A stretch of 64,000 nt of DNA, taken from NCBI GenBank assembly GCA_947383215.1, contig CANDCP010000008.1, positions 1 to 64,000 on the forward strand, read 5' to 3'. Source of the DNA: an uncultured Roseburia sp. (GTDB lineage: Bacteria > Bacillota > Clostridia > Lachnospirales > Lachnospiraceae). The notes under the pieces are model-generated. The model was not told the origin of the DNA. It did no database searches and saw only the letters and a program-made list of their open reading frames with translations. Within the stretch, counting starts at the first letter, position 1. Every line of letters begins with the position of its first letter. The position numbers and the translations under genes are program-made. Below, piece after piece: positions 24,427 through 34,059 of the stretch.

Positions 24427-26898
24427 ATGAGAGAAAAAATTGAGAAACATATAAAAGATAACAGAGAACTTTATCTGGCGTTTTTCATACCGTTTTTGAT
24501 TATGGCGGCGGTCTGCGTCGCCCATGGGATTTATCCGTTCGGAAATCAGTGCTTTTTACATATTGATATGTATCATCAGTACTGTCCGTTTACGACGGAA
24601 TTTTTCAACAAACTGCACAACGGCGGGAGCTTTCTGTATTCCTGGAATCTGGGGCTTGGCTCTGATTTTATCGGATTATACGCCTACTATCTGGCAAGCC
24701 CGATGAACTGGCTGCTCTTGTTTTGCCCGAAAGGCTTTGTGATCGAGTTTATGACGGCGCTGATTCTGATTAAAGTCGGACTGTGCGGATATTCTTTCGC
24801 ATATTATCTGCGCAGCCATTTTAAGACAAGAAGTTTTGCGATTGTATTGTTTGCGGTTTTTTATGCGCTTTCGGCGTTTACGTGCGCTTATAACTGGAAT
24901 ATTATGTGGATGGACGGCATCTGGCTCGCGCCGCTTGTCATTTTGGGCCTGGAGCGCCTTGTGGACGAAGGGAAAGGCGGAATGTATTATATTACGCTTG
25001 CCTGCTGTATCTTTTCCAATTTTTATATCTCGGTTATGCTGTGCTTTTTCCTTGTGCTGTACTACTTTATTCTGATTATAGAGCGGAGGGGAGAGAAGTT
25101 TATTGAGACGTCGTTTCGCTTCGGGCTGTATTCGCTTCTGGCCGGAGGGACGAGCGCAGTCCTTCTGCTGCCGGAAATAAAGATACTTTCCATCAGCGGT
25201 TCGGCGGGAATTTCGTTTCCGGCGCTGGTACAGTGGTATTATTCCGTTTTGTCCGGAATGGCGCGTTCCTGCATCAATGTGGAGGTGATAGCGACAACCG
25301 ATCACTGGCCGAATATTTATTGCGGATGCGCGGTATTTTTGCTTTTTTTCCTCTATCTGCTAAACCGTAATATCTCATGGAAGAAAAAACTTGCGCGCTT
25401 TTTGTTTCTGGCGTTCTTCCAGATCAGCTTTGCGAACAATATCCTGACGTTTTTCTGGCATGGGCTGGACTTTCCGGACGGAATCCCCGCGAGGCAGGCA
25501 TACCTGTACGTGTTTTTGATGCTGGCGGTCTGCTTTGAGACCGTGCATGAGGCGAAGGGGAATACGCCTCTGCATATTTTGATATCGACGCTTTTGGGTG
25601 TCGGACTTTTGGCATTGTTTACTGTGTTTACCGATGAATCCGTTGTGACGGCGGCTTCCATCGCGATGACCGGAATTCTGCTTCTGACATATGCGGTGAT
25701 CTATCTGTTTTACATTGGAAAAGACCGGAAATTTTACCGGACGGGCGTTGTGTTTGCCTGTATACTTGCGCTCACGGAGGCGACGGTGAATTTAGACGCG
25801 ACGGGGGTGATCACGACAAACCGGGACGCATATACCGAGAATCTCGACAGCTATGAAGATTTGGTTGCGTATGCCGAGGGAGAGAACGAGGGATTTTTTC
25901 GGATTGATAAGTACAGCAGATTGACAAAAAATGAGTCTACCCTGAGCGATTACCGCTCCGCGTCGATTTTTTCTACGCTGATTCATATCAAGGTGGCGGA
26001 TTTCTACAAGGAGCTTGGAATGGAGGGCGGCAAGAATTATTACTGCTACAACGGGGCGACGCCGTTTACGGCGGCATTGTTTTCCGTTAAATATCTGATG
26101 ACGGACAGCGCGCTCGAAGAGAGTCCCGTTCGCTCTCTTGCGGATGCCTCGGGCGGAATGTATCTTTACGAAAATAAGTATTCGCTGCCGCTTGGCTTTG
26201 TGATCGATTCCGGGTTGAAAGAGCGCTGGAATTATAAGTGGGGAAACGGCTTGGAGGCGCAGGACGCCCTGTGCAGGGAGCTTGGGGCGGTGGAACCGCT
26301 GTTTACGGAGACGTCCACAACCGTTGAGACAAAAAAGACGACGATTCATGTCAGCGAGGACGCCTATATCGTCGCCTACTATTCGGACAAAGACGCCAAG
26401 ACGATTACGGCGGATTACGGTATAAAGACGAGAAAATTCACAAAATGCGATCACGTATATCTGCTGGATCTCGGCTGGTGCGAGGCCGGTACCGATATCG
26501 TTCTGACCTCCCCCGATACGGATTTGCTGAAAATTCAGGGCTATCAGATGAATCTGGACACGCTTGATACGGCGTATGAAAAATTAAATGAGACTACAAT
26601 GGAGCTGCTCTCGTTTGACGACACCTCCGTAGACGGTTCCGTAGAGCTTTTGAAGCCCGGAAATCTGGTTCTCTCGATTCCGGCAGAGGAGGGCTGGAAT
26701 ATTTTAGTTGACGGCGAGGAGGTCGAAACCGATACGTTTGGGGATTGTCTGATATCCATTCCGCTTGCGGCGGGAACGCATGAGATATCCTTGAGGTACC
26801 GGACGCCGGGGCTGGCCGCGGGCGCGATAATTTCCGTATTCTGTATCGCAATATTTGTCGGACTGATTCTGGGAAAAAAGAAGTTAAGAAAAAACTAA
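24427..26898 (+). CDS. YfhO family membrane protein
   Basis: This 823-residue protein has roughly a dozen membrane spans. The first ~450 residues contain most of them, beginning LAFFIPFLIMAAVCVAHGIY. An extracellular domain of about 330 residues follows, with a final span near the C terminus (AGAIISVFCIAIFVGLILG). The motif HIDMYHQYCPF after the first span is typical of YfhO. YfhO proteins are thought to be GT-C-type glycosyltransferases that decorate lipoteichoic acid outside the membrane. That role here is inference from the adjacent LtaS-like gene. Confidence 0.85.
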   Translation: MREKIEKHIKDNRELYLAFFIPFLIMAAVCVAHGIYPFGNQCFLHIDMYHQYCPFTTEFFNKLHNGGSFLYSWNLGLGSDFIGLYAYYLASPMNWLLLFCPKGFVIEFMTALILIKVGLCGYSFAYYLRSHFKTRSFAIVLFAVFYALSAFTCAYNWNIMWMDGIWLAPLVILGLERLVDEGKGGMYYITLACCIFSNFYISVMLCFFLVLYYFILIIERRGEKFIETSFRFGLYSLLAGGTSAVLLLPEIKILSISGSAGISFPALVQWYYSVLSGMARSCINVEVIATTDHWPNIYCGCAVFLLFFLYLLNRNISWKKKLARFLFLAFFQISFANNILTFFWHGLDFPDGIPARQAYLYVFLMLAVCFETVHEAKGNTPLHILISTLLGVGLLALFTVFTDESVVTAASIAMTGILLLTYAVIYLFYIGKDRKFYRTGVVFACILALTEATVNLDATGVITTNRDAYTENLDSYEDLVAYAEGENEGFFRIDKYSRLTKNESTLSDYRSASIFSTLIHIKVADFYKELGMEGGKNYYCYNGATPFTAALFSVKYLMTDSALEESPVRSLADASGGMYLYENKYSLPLGFVIDSGLKERWNYKWGNGLEAQDALCRELGAVEPLFTETSTTVETKKTTIHVSEDAYIVAYYSDKDAKTITADYGIKTRKFTKCDHVYLLDLGWCEAGTDIVLTSPDTDLLKIQGYQMNLDTLDTAYEKLNETTMELLSFDDTSVDGSVELLKPGNLVLSIPAEEGWNILVDGEEVETDTFGDCLISIPLAAGTHEISLRYRTPGLAAGAIISVFCIAIFVGLILGKKKLRKN

Positions 26899-26930
26899 GA
26901 AAATCCCCTGTTTTTTTAAGAGTAATTACA

Positions 26931-26959
26931 TTGACGTTTTCCATAGAATATTTTATTCT
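26931..26959 (+). promoter_or_regulatory. Promoter upstream of the subtilase gene
   Basis: TTGACG and TATTCT are 17 bases apart. The implied transcript has a leader of about 100 bases that contains the GACAATTTATTGTC hairpin and the larger terminator-like hairpin listed next. Confidence 0.5.
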
Positions 26960-26995
26960 TTTTAAGGACAATTTATTGTCTGTGCTTATTTGGAA

Positions 26996-27033
26996 GCCGG
27001 AGTATGCTTTTTATGGGCATATCCGGCTTTTAA
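26996..27033 (+). terminator. Terminator-like hairpin in front of the subtilase gene
   Basis: GCCGGA-TATGC pairs with GCATA-TCCGGC and is followed by TTTTAAATTT. It lies after the candidate promoter at 26931-26959 and before the subtilase start, so it could end YfhO transcripts or act as an attenuator. Confidence 0.6.
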
Positions 27034-27063
27034 ATTTAAAAAGGGAAAAGAGAGGTAGAGGTA

Positions 27064-30000
27064 GTGAGAAAATGTTTTAAGTCATGTCTGTCGGTGATAA
27101 CCGCGGTATGCCTTGCGGCGTCAGTTCCGGCCGAGGCGGCGGTAAGACCACAGAACGGACAGGTTGCACAGGAAAAGGGGAGTACGAACAATGCAAAATA
27201 TGAAGAGGGAGAAGCTTTGATTTTGTACGGGGACAAAAGCGCTGTGGCAAAATCGTTTGGGAGCGCGAATTCCGGCGCGGATATGTGGATTGAACAGACT
27301 TACGATTTTGAGGATGCGGGCGAAGCGGTATCGGCAAAGACAGGCGGCGCGTCTGTGTCTTCGGGGACGATAAAGGTTTCTCTTGTAAAATCTGATCGGT
27401 ATACGACGCGGGAACTTGTAAAAAAGCTTGGCGCGCGTGACGACGTGCTTATCGCCGAGCCGAATTATAAAATCAAGGCTCTTGATTTGGGGAACGATAC
27501 ATATGCAAAATATCAGTGGGCGCTCAATAACAGCGGCCAGAACAACGGAACCGAGGGGTTGGATATGAATGCCGACCAGGAAGTTCTTATGACCGATGTC
27601 GATAAAGAGGAGCGTGTCATAGCGCTTGTCGATACGGGAATCGATTATACACATGAGGATTTGCAGGATGTTGTCTGGAACAATCCGATTGGAACCAACC
27701 AGTTAAAAGGGGAGCACGGATACGATTTTATTAATTATGACGCGGATCCGATGGATGACAACGGACACGGAAGTCATTGCTCCGGTATTATGGCGGCGGT
27801 TTCCGGAAACGGAGTCGGAATCGAGGGCGCTGCAAAAAGTGAAAATATAAAGATCATGGCGTTGAAGATTTTAAATGCAGACGGAATGGGATACGGCATG
27901 GAGTCTGTCGGCGCATATAATTACATTTACCGTGCGCAGCAGATGGGAGTAAATGTCGTTGCGGTCAATAACTCCTGGGGTGGAGTCGAGGACGAAGAAT
28001 CCCAGATTTTGAAGGTTCTAATCGACCTGGTGGGAGAAAATGGAGCGGTTTCAGTCTGCGCAGCGGGCAATGAAGCATCTGACAATGATCTTATAGAGTC
28101 CCTGCCTTCGGGGTATGACAGCAAATATGTGATCTCTGTCGCCGCGTCGAATGAGAACGACGAGCCGGCAGCGTTTACCAATTACGGAAGGGAAACTGTC
28201 GATATTGCGGCCCCGGGTACGGATATTCTTTCTACGGTGTCCTACGACTGTTTTAATCCGGGAATCTATGAGAACCGCGACGAGCTCTGCTCCGTATTTG
28301 AAGACTTTTCGGACGGAAATTTGGTGCGGACGGTCGGCGCGGGGGATCTGGAGCAGGCCGGTGAAGGCGATATTGCTTACGGGTTTGGAGAAAACGAAGG
28401 GGAAGCCGAGGTATCGCTTGCGCTTACGGACGAGGCGTATTTTGGTTTGAAAGGAGCGAATGAAAAATCGCTGAAGTGGAGTTTGAGCGGCGCGCAGGCC
28501 GGAGAGACTTATAAGTTGTACCTTCCGTATAAGGCCGGAGAGACGCAGACGCCGCTGTTTGGCAGCATTATGGTAAAGGCGGTGGGACCGGCGTATGTGG
28601 AGCCGGATTCTGAAGAATTTTTCTTTCCTTCTATCGTATCGGTAGGAGAGGCCGGTGTGTCTGAGGACGGCAGCGTGCAGGAAGAGTTAAATGAGTTGGG
28701 CATTGTTGGAGTAGACCCCGGAAACTATTGGAACCATGTCAGCGCCCAGGGCGTATGGGAGACAGAAGCAGAAGAAACGCGCACCCTTGTGATAAGTCTT
28801 GAAGCTGCGGTAGAGGGCGATTATGAGATTTATCTGGATCATATGGGAATCAGCAAGGAAAACGTTGAGTCGGACGCGTTTGGAAAATATGATTTCTATA
28901 ACGGAACCTCTATGGCCACGCCGTATGTGACGGGGGCGGTTGCGGCGCTTGCAAACGCATTTCCTCAGGAGGATGTGAAGAGACGGATCTCTCATCTGCT
29001 CGGGTGTACAAGGAGCAGCGACGCCTTTACGGATCTTGTCTCAACGGGCGGCGTGCTGGATCTCTCGATGATCGAGAAGCCGAATCCGACGTTAGACGGC
29101 ATGGAGCTCGACGACGATAAAAATATCCGTGTGGGGGGAAGTTTTTTAGAAGATGTGCTTGTCTATGTCAATGGCGAGCAGGTGACGCCGCTGCAGCAGA
29201 CGGAAAATATGCTGGTGTTGGATTCCACCGGTTTACTGAATAGAGAAATCAACATTATGGTTGAGAAGGACGAGCGTTACCGGTATCTGTTCGGTTATCT
29301 CTCGGACGGAAAAGAGTTTGATTTTGCGGGCCGCGTGGGAGGATATATCTATGGGGGAAAAGTCACGTCAGACGGAGAACACATTTACCACATAGGTTCC
29401 GACGGTATGGTAACGACCTTTGACCCGAGAAATGTCAACGAGAGCGGAGGTATCTCTTGTACATTCGGAGATTACGGGTTTACGACAGATATTTTCGGCG
29501 TAAATAACGATCTTATATTAGATTATGAGCTTGCGAACCAGACGGATGTGGTTTCTTTAGACGGCAGGCTGTGGACGGTTTTAAAGCTGGATTTAAGATA
29601 TGCGCAGGAAAGTATTTTGGTTTCTTATGATCCGCAGACAGGATGGAATAAGGCGGCCGATTTGCCGGAAGAGTTTGCGGGGCTTGACGGAATGTCGCTT
29701 TCGGTTTATCAGGGAAAACTTGTTCTTCTGGGAGGATATGATGTTTCTACCGGAAATTCCATAACGGGCACGGCATATTTTGATCCCGCGGCGTTAACCT
29801 GGGAGAAGGGGCAGGAGCTGCCGGAGGGACGGGCGTTTTCGAAAGCCGTTCAGACGGGAGGTAAGCTCGTGGTGACTCTTGGAAGGAACAACGAGGAGAC
29901 GGTTCCGAAGACGCTTGTATTCGACGGAGAGACATGGAAGATTTCTGCGGCGGATATCGGTTCGATTGAAAAATGCGAGACATTCTATTACTTTGAAGAT

Positions 30001-31212
30001 GAAATAAGTATAATGGGAGTGGATTACTATACCGCGCAGATTGGGGCGGTAAAAGGCGGCATTGTCTATGCGGGAGTCGAAGTAGAGAATCTGGGCGATA
30101 CCCTGTTTTATCGGGCGGATACCGATGAATATGTTCCGGGAGGCTATTGTATGCCGAAATTTGACGAAGAGGAAACAATTCTTGCCGCATGTTTGCAGGA
30201 TAAGCTGTATGTATTCAAGAACAGTACGGAAGCCGACGAAGAAATGCAGAGCTTTCGGGCGCTTTCTATGCCGGTACAAAGCGGATGCGTGACCGTGAAA
30301 GGTACGGTTTCTGACGGCGGTATTGTAGAGGGCGTCCGCAGCTATCAGCCGGGAGACGTTGTTACGCTCACGGCGGCGGCAAAGGAAGGCTGTTATACAA
30401 AGGCGTTTACGGTAAACGGCGTAACCGTCAAAGAGGATGCGAGCGGAGCATACCGCTGCCGGTTTGTTGCAGGGACAACCGGAGATGAGGTTACGGTTTC
30501 CTTACAGGTCGGCGTACATGTGACAAAGCTTTCGATGGACGCTGCGTTAGAGCTTGCGCCGGGCGGTACGTTTAAGCTGAAGGCGAGCGCGTATCCGGAG
30601 AATGCCGACGACAAAAAAATAACGTTCCAATCCGAAAACCCTGGCGTTGTGTCGGTAGATGCGAACGGAACCATTACAGTTGCCAAGAATGCGAAGTCCG
30701 GTACAAAAGCGGTGATTACGGCGACTGCGGCAGACCGGGGAACGGTTTGGGCGAAATGTACAGTGACGGTTGTCGACGCTCCGCTGCCGCAAAAAGGCGA
30801 GAAGGCGGACGCCGGCGCGCTTCGCTATGTGGTGACGAACGCGACGGCACAGAAACGGACAGTCTCCTGCGCGGGATTTGCACAGAAGGTTTCCGCAAAG
30901 GTAACGATACCGTCAACCGTTGAGATAAACGGATACACGTTTAAAGTGACGGCGGTCGCAAAAAATGCTTTTGCGAAAAAGAAGATAAAGAGCGCGACAG
31001 TTGGAAAGAATGTAACGTCCATCGGTTCAGGCGCATTTAAAAACTGTAAATCCTTAAAGACGCTTACCATCAAAGGAACGTCCTTAAAGACAGTCGGAAA
31101 GAATGCGCTCCGCGGCACAGCGAAAAAATTGACGGTCCGCGTTCCGAAAAAACAAAAGAAAGCGTACGCTTCGAAATTAAAAAAAGCGGGGTGCGCGGGA
31201 AAAATAAAATAA
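27064..31212 (+). CDS. Secreted S8 subtilisin-like peptidase with Big_2 and LRR C terminus
   Basis: The 1382-residue protein starts at GTG with a signal peptide (VITAVCLAASVPAEA). The catalytic triad is complete: D190 in ALVDTGIDYTHED, H235 in NGHGSHCSGIMAA and S616 in YNGTSMATPYVTG. An extra ~200-residue segment separates the Asn region from the Ser motif; it reads like a beta-rich domain. After the peptidase come a kelch-like region (residues ~720-1060), a Big_2 Ig-like domain (~1155-1240) and a short leucine-rich-repeat tail ending in Lys-rich sequence. No sortase motif is seen. It is probably a wall-associated protease. Confidence 0.9.
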   Translation: MRKCFKSCLSVITAVCLAASVPAEAAVRPQNGQVAQEKGSTNNAKYEEGEALILYGDKSAVAKSFGSANSGADMWIEQTYDFEDAGEAVSAKTGGASVSSGTIKVSLVKSDRYTTRELVKKLGARDDVLIAEPNYKIKALDLGNDTYAKYQWALNNSGQNNGTEGLDMNADQEVLMTDVDKEERVIALVDTGIDYTHEDLQDVVWNNPIGTNQLKGEHGYDFINYDADPMDDNGHGSHCSGIMAAVSGNGVGIEGAAKSENIKIMALKILNADGMGYGMESVGAYNYIYRAQQMGVNVVAVNNSWGGVEDEESQILKVLIDLVGENGAVSVCAAGNEASDNDLIESLPSGYDSKYVISVAASNENDEPAAFTNYGRETVDIAAPGTDILSTVSYDCFNPGIYENRDELCSVFEDFSDGNLVRTVGAGDLEQAGEGDIAYGFGENEGEAEVSLALTDEAYFGLKGANEKSLKWSLSGAQAGETYKLYLPYKAGETQTPLFGSIMVKAVGPAYVEPDSEEFFFPSIVSVGEAGVSEDGSVQEELNELGIVGVDPGNYWNHVSAQGVWETEAEETRTLVISLEAAVEGDYEIYLDHMGISKENVESDAFGKYDFYNGTSMATPYVTGAVAALANAFPQEDVKRRISHLLGCTRSSDAFTDLVSTGGVLDLSMIEKPNPTLDGMELDDDKNIRVGGSFLEDVLVYVNGEQVTPLQQTENMLVLDSTGLLNREINIMVEKDERYRYLFGYLSDGKEFDFAGRVGGYIYGGKVTSDGEHIYHIGSDGMVTTFDPRNVNESGGISCTFGDYGFTTDIFGVNNDLILDYELANQTDVVSLDGRLWTVLKLDLRYAQESILVSYDPQTGWNKAADLPEEFAGLDGMSLSVYQGKLVLLGGYDVSTGNSITGTAYFDPAALTWEKGQELPEGRAFSKAVQTGGKLVVTLGRNNEETVPKTLVFDGETWKISAADIGSIEKCETFYYFEDEISIMGVDYYTAQIGAVKGGIVYAGVEVENLGDTLFYRADTDEYVPGGYCMPKFDEEETILAACLQDKLYVFKNSTEADEEMQSFRALSMPVQSGCVTVKGTVSDGGIVEGVRSYQPGDVVTLTAAAKEGCYTKAFTVNGVTVKEDASGAYRCRFVAGTTGDEVTVSLQVGVHVTKLSMDAALELAPGGTFKLKASAYPENADDKKITFQSENPGVVSVDANGTITVAKNAKSGTKAVITATAADRGTVWAKCTVTVVDAPLPQKGEKADAGALRYVVTNATAQKRTVSCAGFAQKVSAKVTIPSTVEINGYTFKVTAVAKNAFAKKKIKSATVGKNVTSIGSGAFKNCKSLKTLTIKGTSLKTVGKNALRGTAKKLTVRVPKKQKKAYASKLKKAGCAGKIK

Positions 31213-31247
31213 ATCCGTTTTGTAAAAAATAGAAACGGGAAATAGAG

Positions 31248-31307
31248 CATAGTCACACAGACCGGAATTTCATATTCCGCGAATGTCTGTGGGGACTATG
31301 CTTTTTT
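31248..31307 (+). terminator. Terminator after the subtilase gene
   Basis: A long hairpin pairs GCATAGTC-CACAGAC with GTCTGTG-GGGACTATGC and is followed by TTTTTT. Confidence 0.9.
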
Positions 31308-31316
31308 GCGTAATTC

Positions 31317-31325
31317 TGTTATAAT
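31317..31325 (+). promoter_or_regulatory. Extended -10 promoter for the Hsp70 gene
   Basis: TGTTATAAT is a perfect extended -10 element, about 40 bases upstream of the Hsp70 start. The -35 region overlaps the preceding terminator and is poor. Confidence 0.5.
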
Positions 31326-31366
31326 AATTGGCACAAAGAAGAAACCGGATGAGAGAAGGAGGAAGT

Positions 31367-33085
31367 ATGGCGGCAATAGGAATTGATCTTGGGACGACAA
31401 ACAGCCTGGCGAGCGTTTGGCGCGACGGAAAGATTCAGTTGATACCGAATGTCTTCGGCGAATTTCTGACCCCCTCCGTTGTAGCTTTTGGCGAGGACGG
31501 GGAAGTGTTTGTGGGGAAAATAGCGCGTGAAATGCTGATAACAAAGCCGGAGCGCGCGTTTTGTGAATTTAAGAGAAATATGGGTACGGATTTTACATAT
31601 ACGGTTGGAAGAAAGAGCTACCGTGCGGAGGACTTGTCCGCATTTGTGATCAGACGCCTTAAAGAGGATGCGGAGAGATTTTTGGGAGAGCCTGTGACCG
31701 AGGCGGTCATCAGCGTGCCGGCATATTTTGACGATGACAAAAGATGCGCGACGAAGAATGCCGGGAAGCTGGCGGGGCTTTCGGTGGAGCGGCTGATTAA
31801 TGAGCCGTCGGCGGTCGCTTTAAAATACCACATGAACTCGGACGAGCCGGAGAGCTTTCTGGTATTTGATCTGGGAGGCGGAACGCTCGACGTTTCTCTT
31901 GTGGATGCGTTTGACAATATGGTTGAGATCAAAGCCGTTGCCGGCGATAATCATCTGGGCGGAAAGGATTTTGACGAGGCGATAGAGCAGGATTTTTATG
32001 ACAAAAGCGGGATACGGAGGGCATTTTTGCCGGGGGCGGAGCTTGGAATTGTAAAGAAAGAAGCCGAGCGCTTGAAGAAAATGCTTTCAGAGGGCAATGA
32101 GGCAGAGCTTACCGTTCGCCTGGGCGGGAACGATTATGCGATGCGTATGACAAATCAGGAGCTGATTCACATATCGGCCGGGTTGTTCCGGCGGATTTCG
32201 GAGCCGATTAAGCGTGTCATGAATGACGGCGGCGTGACATGGGATGAGATTGACAAGGTGATTCTTGTGGGAGGTTCATCCAGGATGCCCGTGATAGAGC
32301 AGTATATCAAAAGTCTGGTCGATATTCCGATCGTCAGGGATGAGGAGCCGGATGAGGGCGTTGCGCTTGGCGTCGGCATTGCGGCCGCCATCAAGCAGCG
32401 GGACGGCGGGGTAAAGGATCTGGTGCTTGCCGATATCTGCCCGTTTTCGCTCGGAACGGCATTGTATGACGGAACATTTTCGCCGATTATAGAGCGGAAC
32501 GATACGCTGCCGTGCAGCCGGACGAGGTATTACGTTACGGTGAACGATTATCAGACGGAGCTGACATTTCCGATTTATCAGGGAGAGAACCTGGTTGCGG
32601 AAGATAATCATCTGCTTGGCGTCTTAAAAATCAAGGATTTGCCGAGGATGCCGAAAGGGCAGGCGGGAGCGAGCGTGACATTTCTGTACGATATCAACGG
32701 GATTTTGGATATAAAAATTGTCAGCGATAAGCAGTCGGTACATAAGGTGATGGTAAATAAAAAGATGGGCCTGACCGAAACGGCATTGGAACATCGGTTA
32801 GACGAGCTTAAGCAGATGACGCTGCATGCGGCGGAGAAGGAGGAGAACCGCCTGCTGATAGAAAAGGCCAAACGGTTATATCAGGAAAGCAGCATTCTGG
32901 TGAGAGAATATATTGCGGAGCAGCTGCGTCATTTTACGCAGACGCTGAATTTTGGGAGCGACAGAGAAATTCGCGAAGAGTACATTCGTTTTACAATGTA
33001 TCTGGAAGCGATCGAGCAGAATAAGTTTGATATCGGAGAATTCACGGAAGAATTCTGGAAAGAAAACGACAGGGAAGAAGAGTAG
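31367..33085 (+). CDS. Hsp70 family protein (DnaK-like)
   Basis: This 572-residue chaperone paralogue has a full Hsp70 ATPase domain: phosphate loop 1 IGIDLGTTNSLASVW, phosphate loop 2 LVFDLGGGTLDVSLVD and the adenosine motif VILVGGSSRMPVIEQ. The substrate-binding part is present but short, and it lacks the long acidic DnaK tail. It is therefore a specialised Hsp70 (HscC-like size) rather than the main DnaK. The start follows AAGGAGG. The next gene, 5 bases later, encodes a membrane J-like protein that is the likely partner. Confidence 0.9.
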   Translation: MAAIGIDLGTTNSLASVWRDGKIQLIPNVFGEFLTPSVVAFGEDGEVFVGKIAREMLITKPERAFCEFKRNMGTDFTYTVGRKSYRAEDLSAFVIRRLKEDAERFLGEPVTEAVISVPAYFDDDKRCATKNAGKLAGLSVERLINEPSAVALKYHMNSDEPESFLVFDLGGGTLDVSLVDAFDNMVEIKAVAGDNHLGGKDFDEAIEQDFYDKSGIRRAFLPGAELGIVKKEAERLKKMLSEGNEAELTVRLGGNDYAMRMTNQELIHISAGLFRRISEPIKRVMNDGGVTWDEIDKVILVGGSSRMPVIEQYIKSLVDIPIVRDEEPDEGVALGVGIAAAIKQRDGGVKDLVLADICPFSLGTALYDGTFSPIIERNDTLPCSRTRYYVTVNDYQTELTFPIYQGENLVAEDNHLLGVLKIKDLPRMPKGQAGASVTFLYDINGILDIKIVSDKQSVHKVMVNKKMGLTETALEHRLDELKQMTLHAAEKEENRLLIEKAKRLYQESSILVREYIAEQLRHFTQTLNFGSDREIREEYIRFTMYLEAIEQNKFDIGEFTEEFWKENDREEE

Positions 33086-33090
33086 GAAGT

Positions 33091-34026
33091 ATGGATATAT
33101 GGGAAACGCTCGGAATAGGAGCGACAGACGATATTAAGCAGATAAAGGCGGCCTACGCCGCGAGGGCGAAGGAGCGGCATCCGGAGGAATATCCGGAAGA
33201 ATTTAAGCGTTTGCAGCAGGCGTATAAATCTGCCGTGCAATATGCGAAATTTCAAAAGGAGCGCGAACAGAGCCAGGGCGTTATTGTAACGCTAAATACC
33301 GAAAAACAAAAGGACATTGACGACGGGCAGTTTAACTATGAGGAGGTTGAACAGACCGACTGGCAGGAATGTTTTTTCCGCGAGTTTTTCTGCGTTGCAT
33401 GGAACCCCTATCTTATGAATAATCTTATCTGCTGGGAATATATATTAGGGCGGCCGGCATATCGGGATTTACTGTTCGACGCGGAGTTTTGCAGAAATTT
33501 TATTATGACGGTCTGCGCGCTCTCGGGGTGGAAAAGAGATACGATTTTATTATTCGACAGCTGGGTTAAATCGGGCGGGGCAGACGGCGACAGGGGAGTA
33601 GAGCTGTATCGATGGAGGAGGAGAAAGAGGAGACGCTTTTCGGGTTTTGCGTTGCCGGTGAAAAGCAGCGTGACGAGAGAGCAGAAAAAAATGCACGACG
33701 TACTTTTGGCCCGGATGGTAAAGTCGGGAGGAAAGGATCTAAGCAGCGAGGAAAATATCAGGTGCTACCTGGCGTTTTATCTGCCGTATGCGATGAAGAA
33801 TCAGACCAAAATAGAAAAAATGTACGGCGAGAACCGGCAGGGAGGACAGGCGCTTGCGGCACTTATTGTCGGCGGGGCGGCCGCGCTTTTGGTTATGGCG
33901 GCAATCTATCTTTTTGCGCCGGATAAGGGGGAAGTTCAGAGAGAGAAAAATATAAAAGCGGCTTCGGAGGAAATCAGGCGGTACAATGAGAAGTTAAAAA
34001 GAGAGGATATTATAGAGCGGACATGA
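33091..34026 (+). CDS. Membrane-anchored J-like protein with HPE motif
   Basis: The first ~60 residues fold like a J domain (WETLGIGATDDIKQIKAAYA), but the key motif reads H30-P31-E32 instead of HPD. The Asp is normally needed to trigger Hsp70 hydrolysis. A central ~180-residue region is unrecognised. One membrane span follows near residues 252-273 (LIVGGAAALLVMAAIYLF) and then a charged tail. It is tightly coupled to the Hsp70 gene, which suggests a dedicated pair at the membrane. Confidence 0.8.
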   Translation: MDIWETLGIGATDDIKQIKAAYAARAKERHPEEYPEEFKRLQQAYKSAVQYAKFQKEREQSQGVIVTLNTEKQKDIDDGQFNYEEVEQTDWQECFFREFFCVAWNPYLMNNLICWEYILGRPAYRDLLFDAEFCRNFIMTVCALSGWKRDTILLFDSWVKSGGADGDRGVELYRWRRRKRRRFSGFALPVKSSVTREQKKMHDVLLARMVKSGGKDLSSEENIRCYLAFYLPYAMKNQTKIEKMYGENRQGGQALAALIVGGAAALLVMAAIYLFAPDKGEVQREKNIKAASEEIRRYNEKLKREDIIERT

Positions 34027-34059
34027 GAAAGAGCGCCTGAGTAAAAAGGAGGAGCGGAC

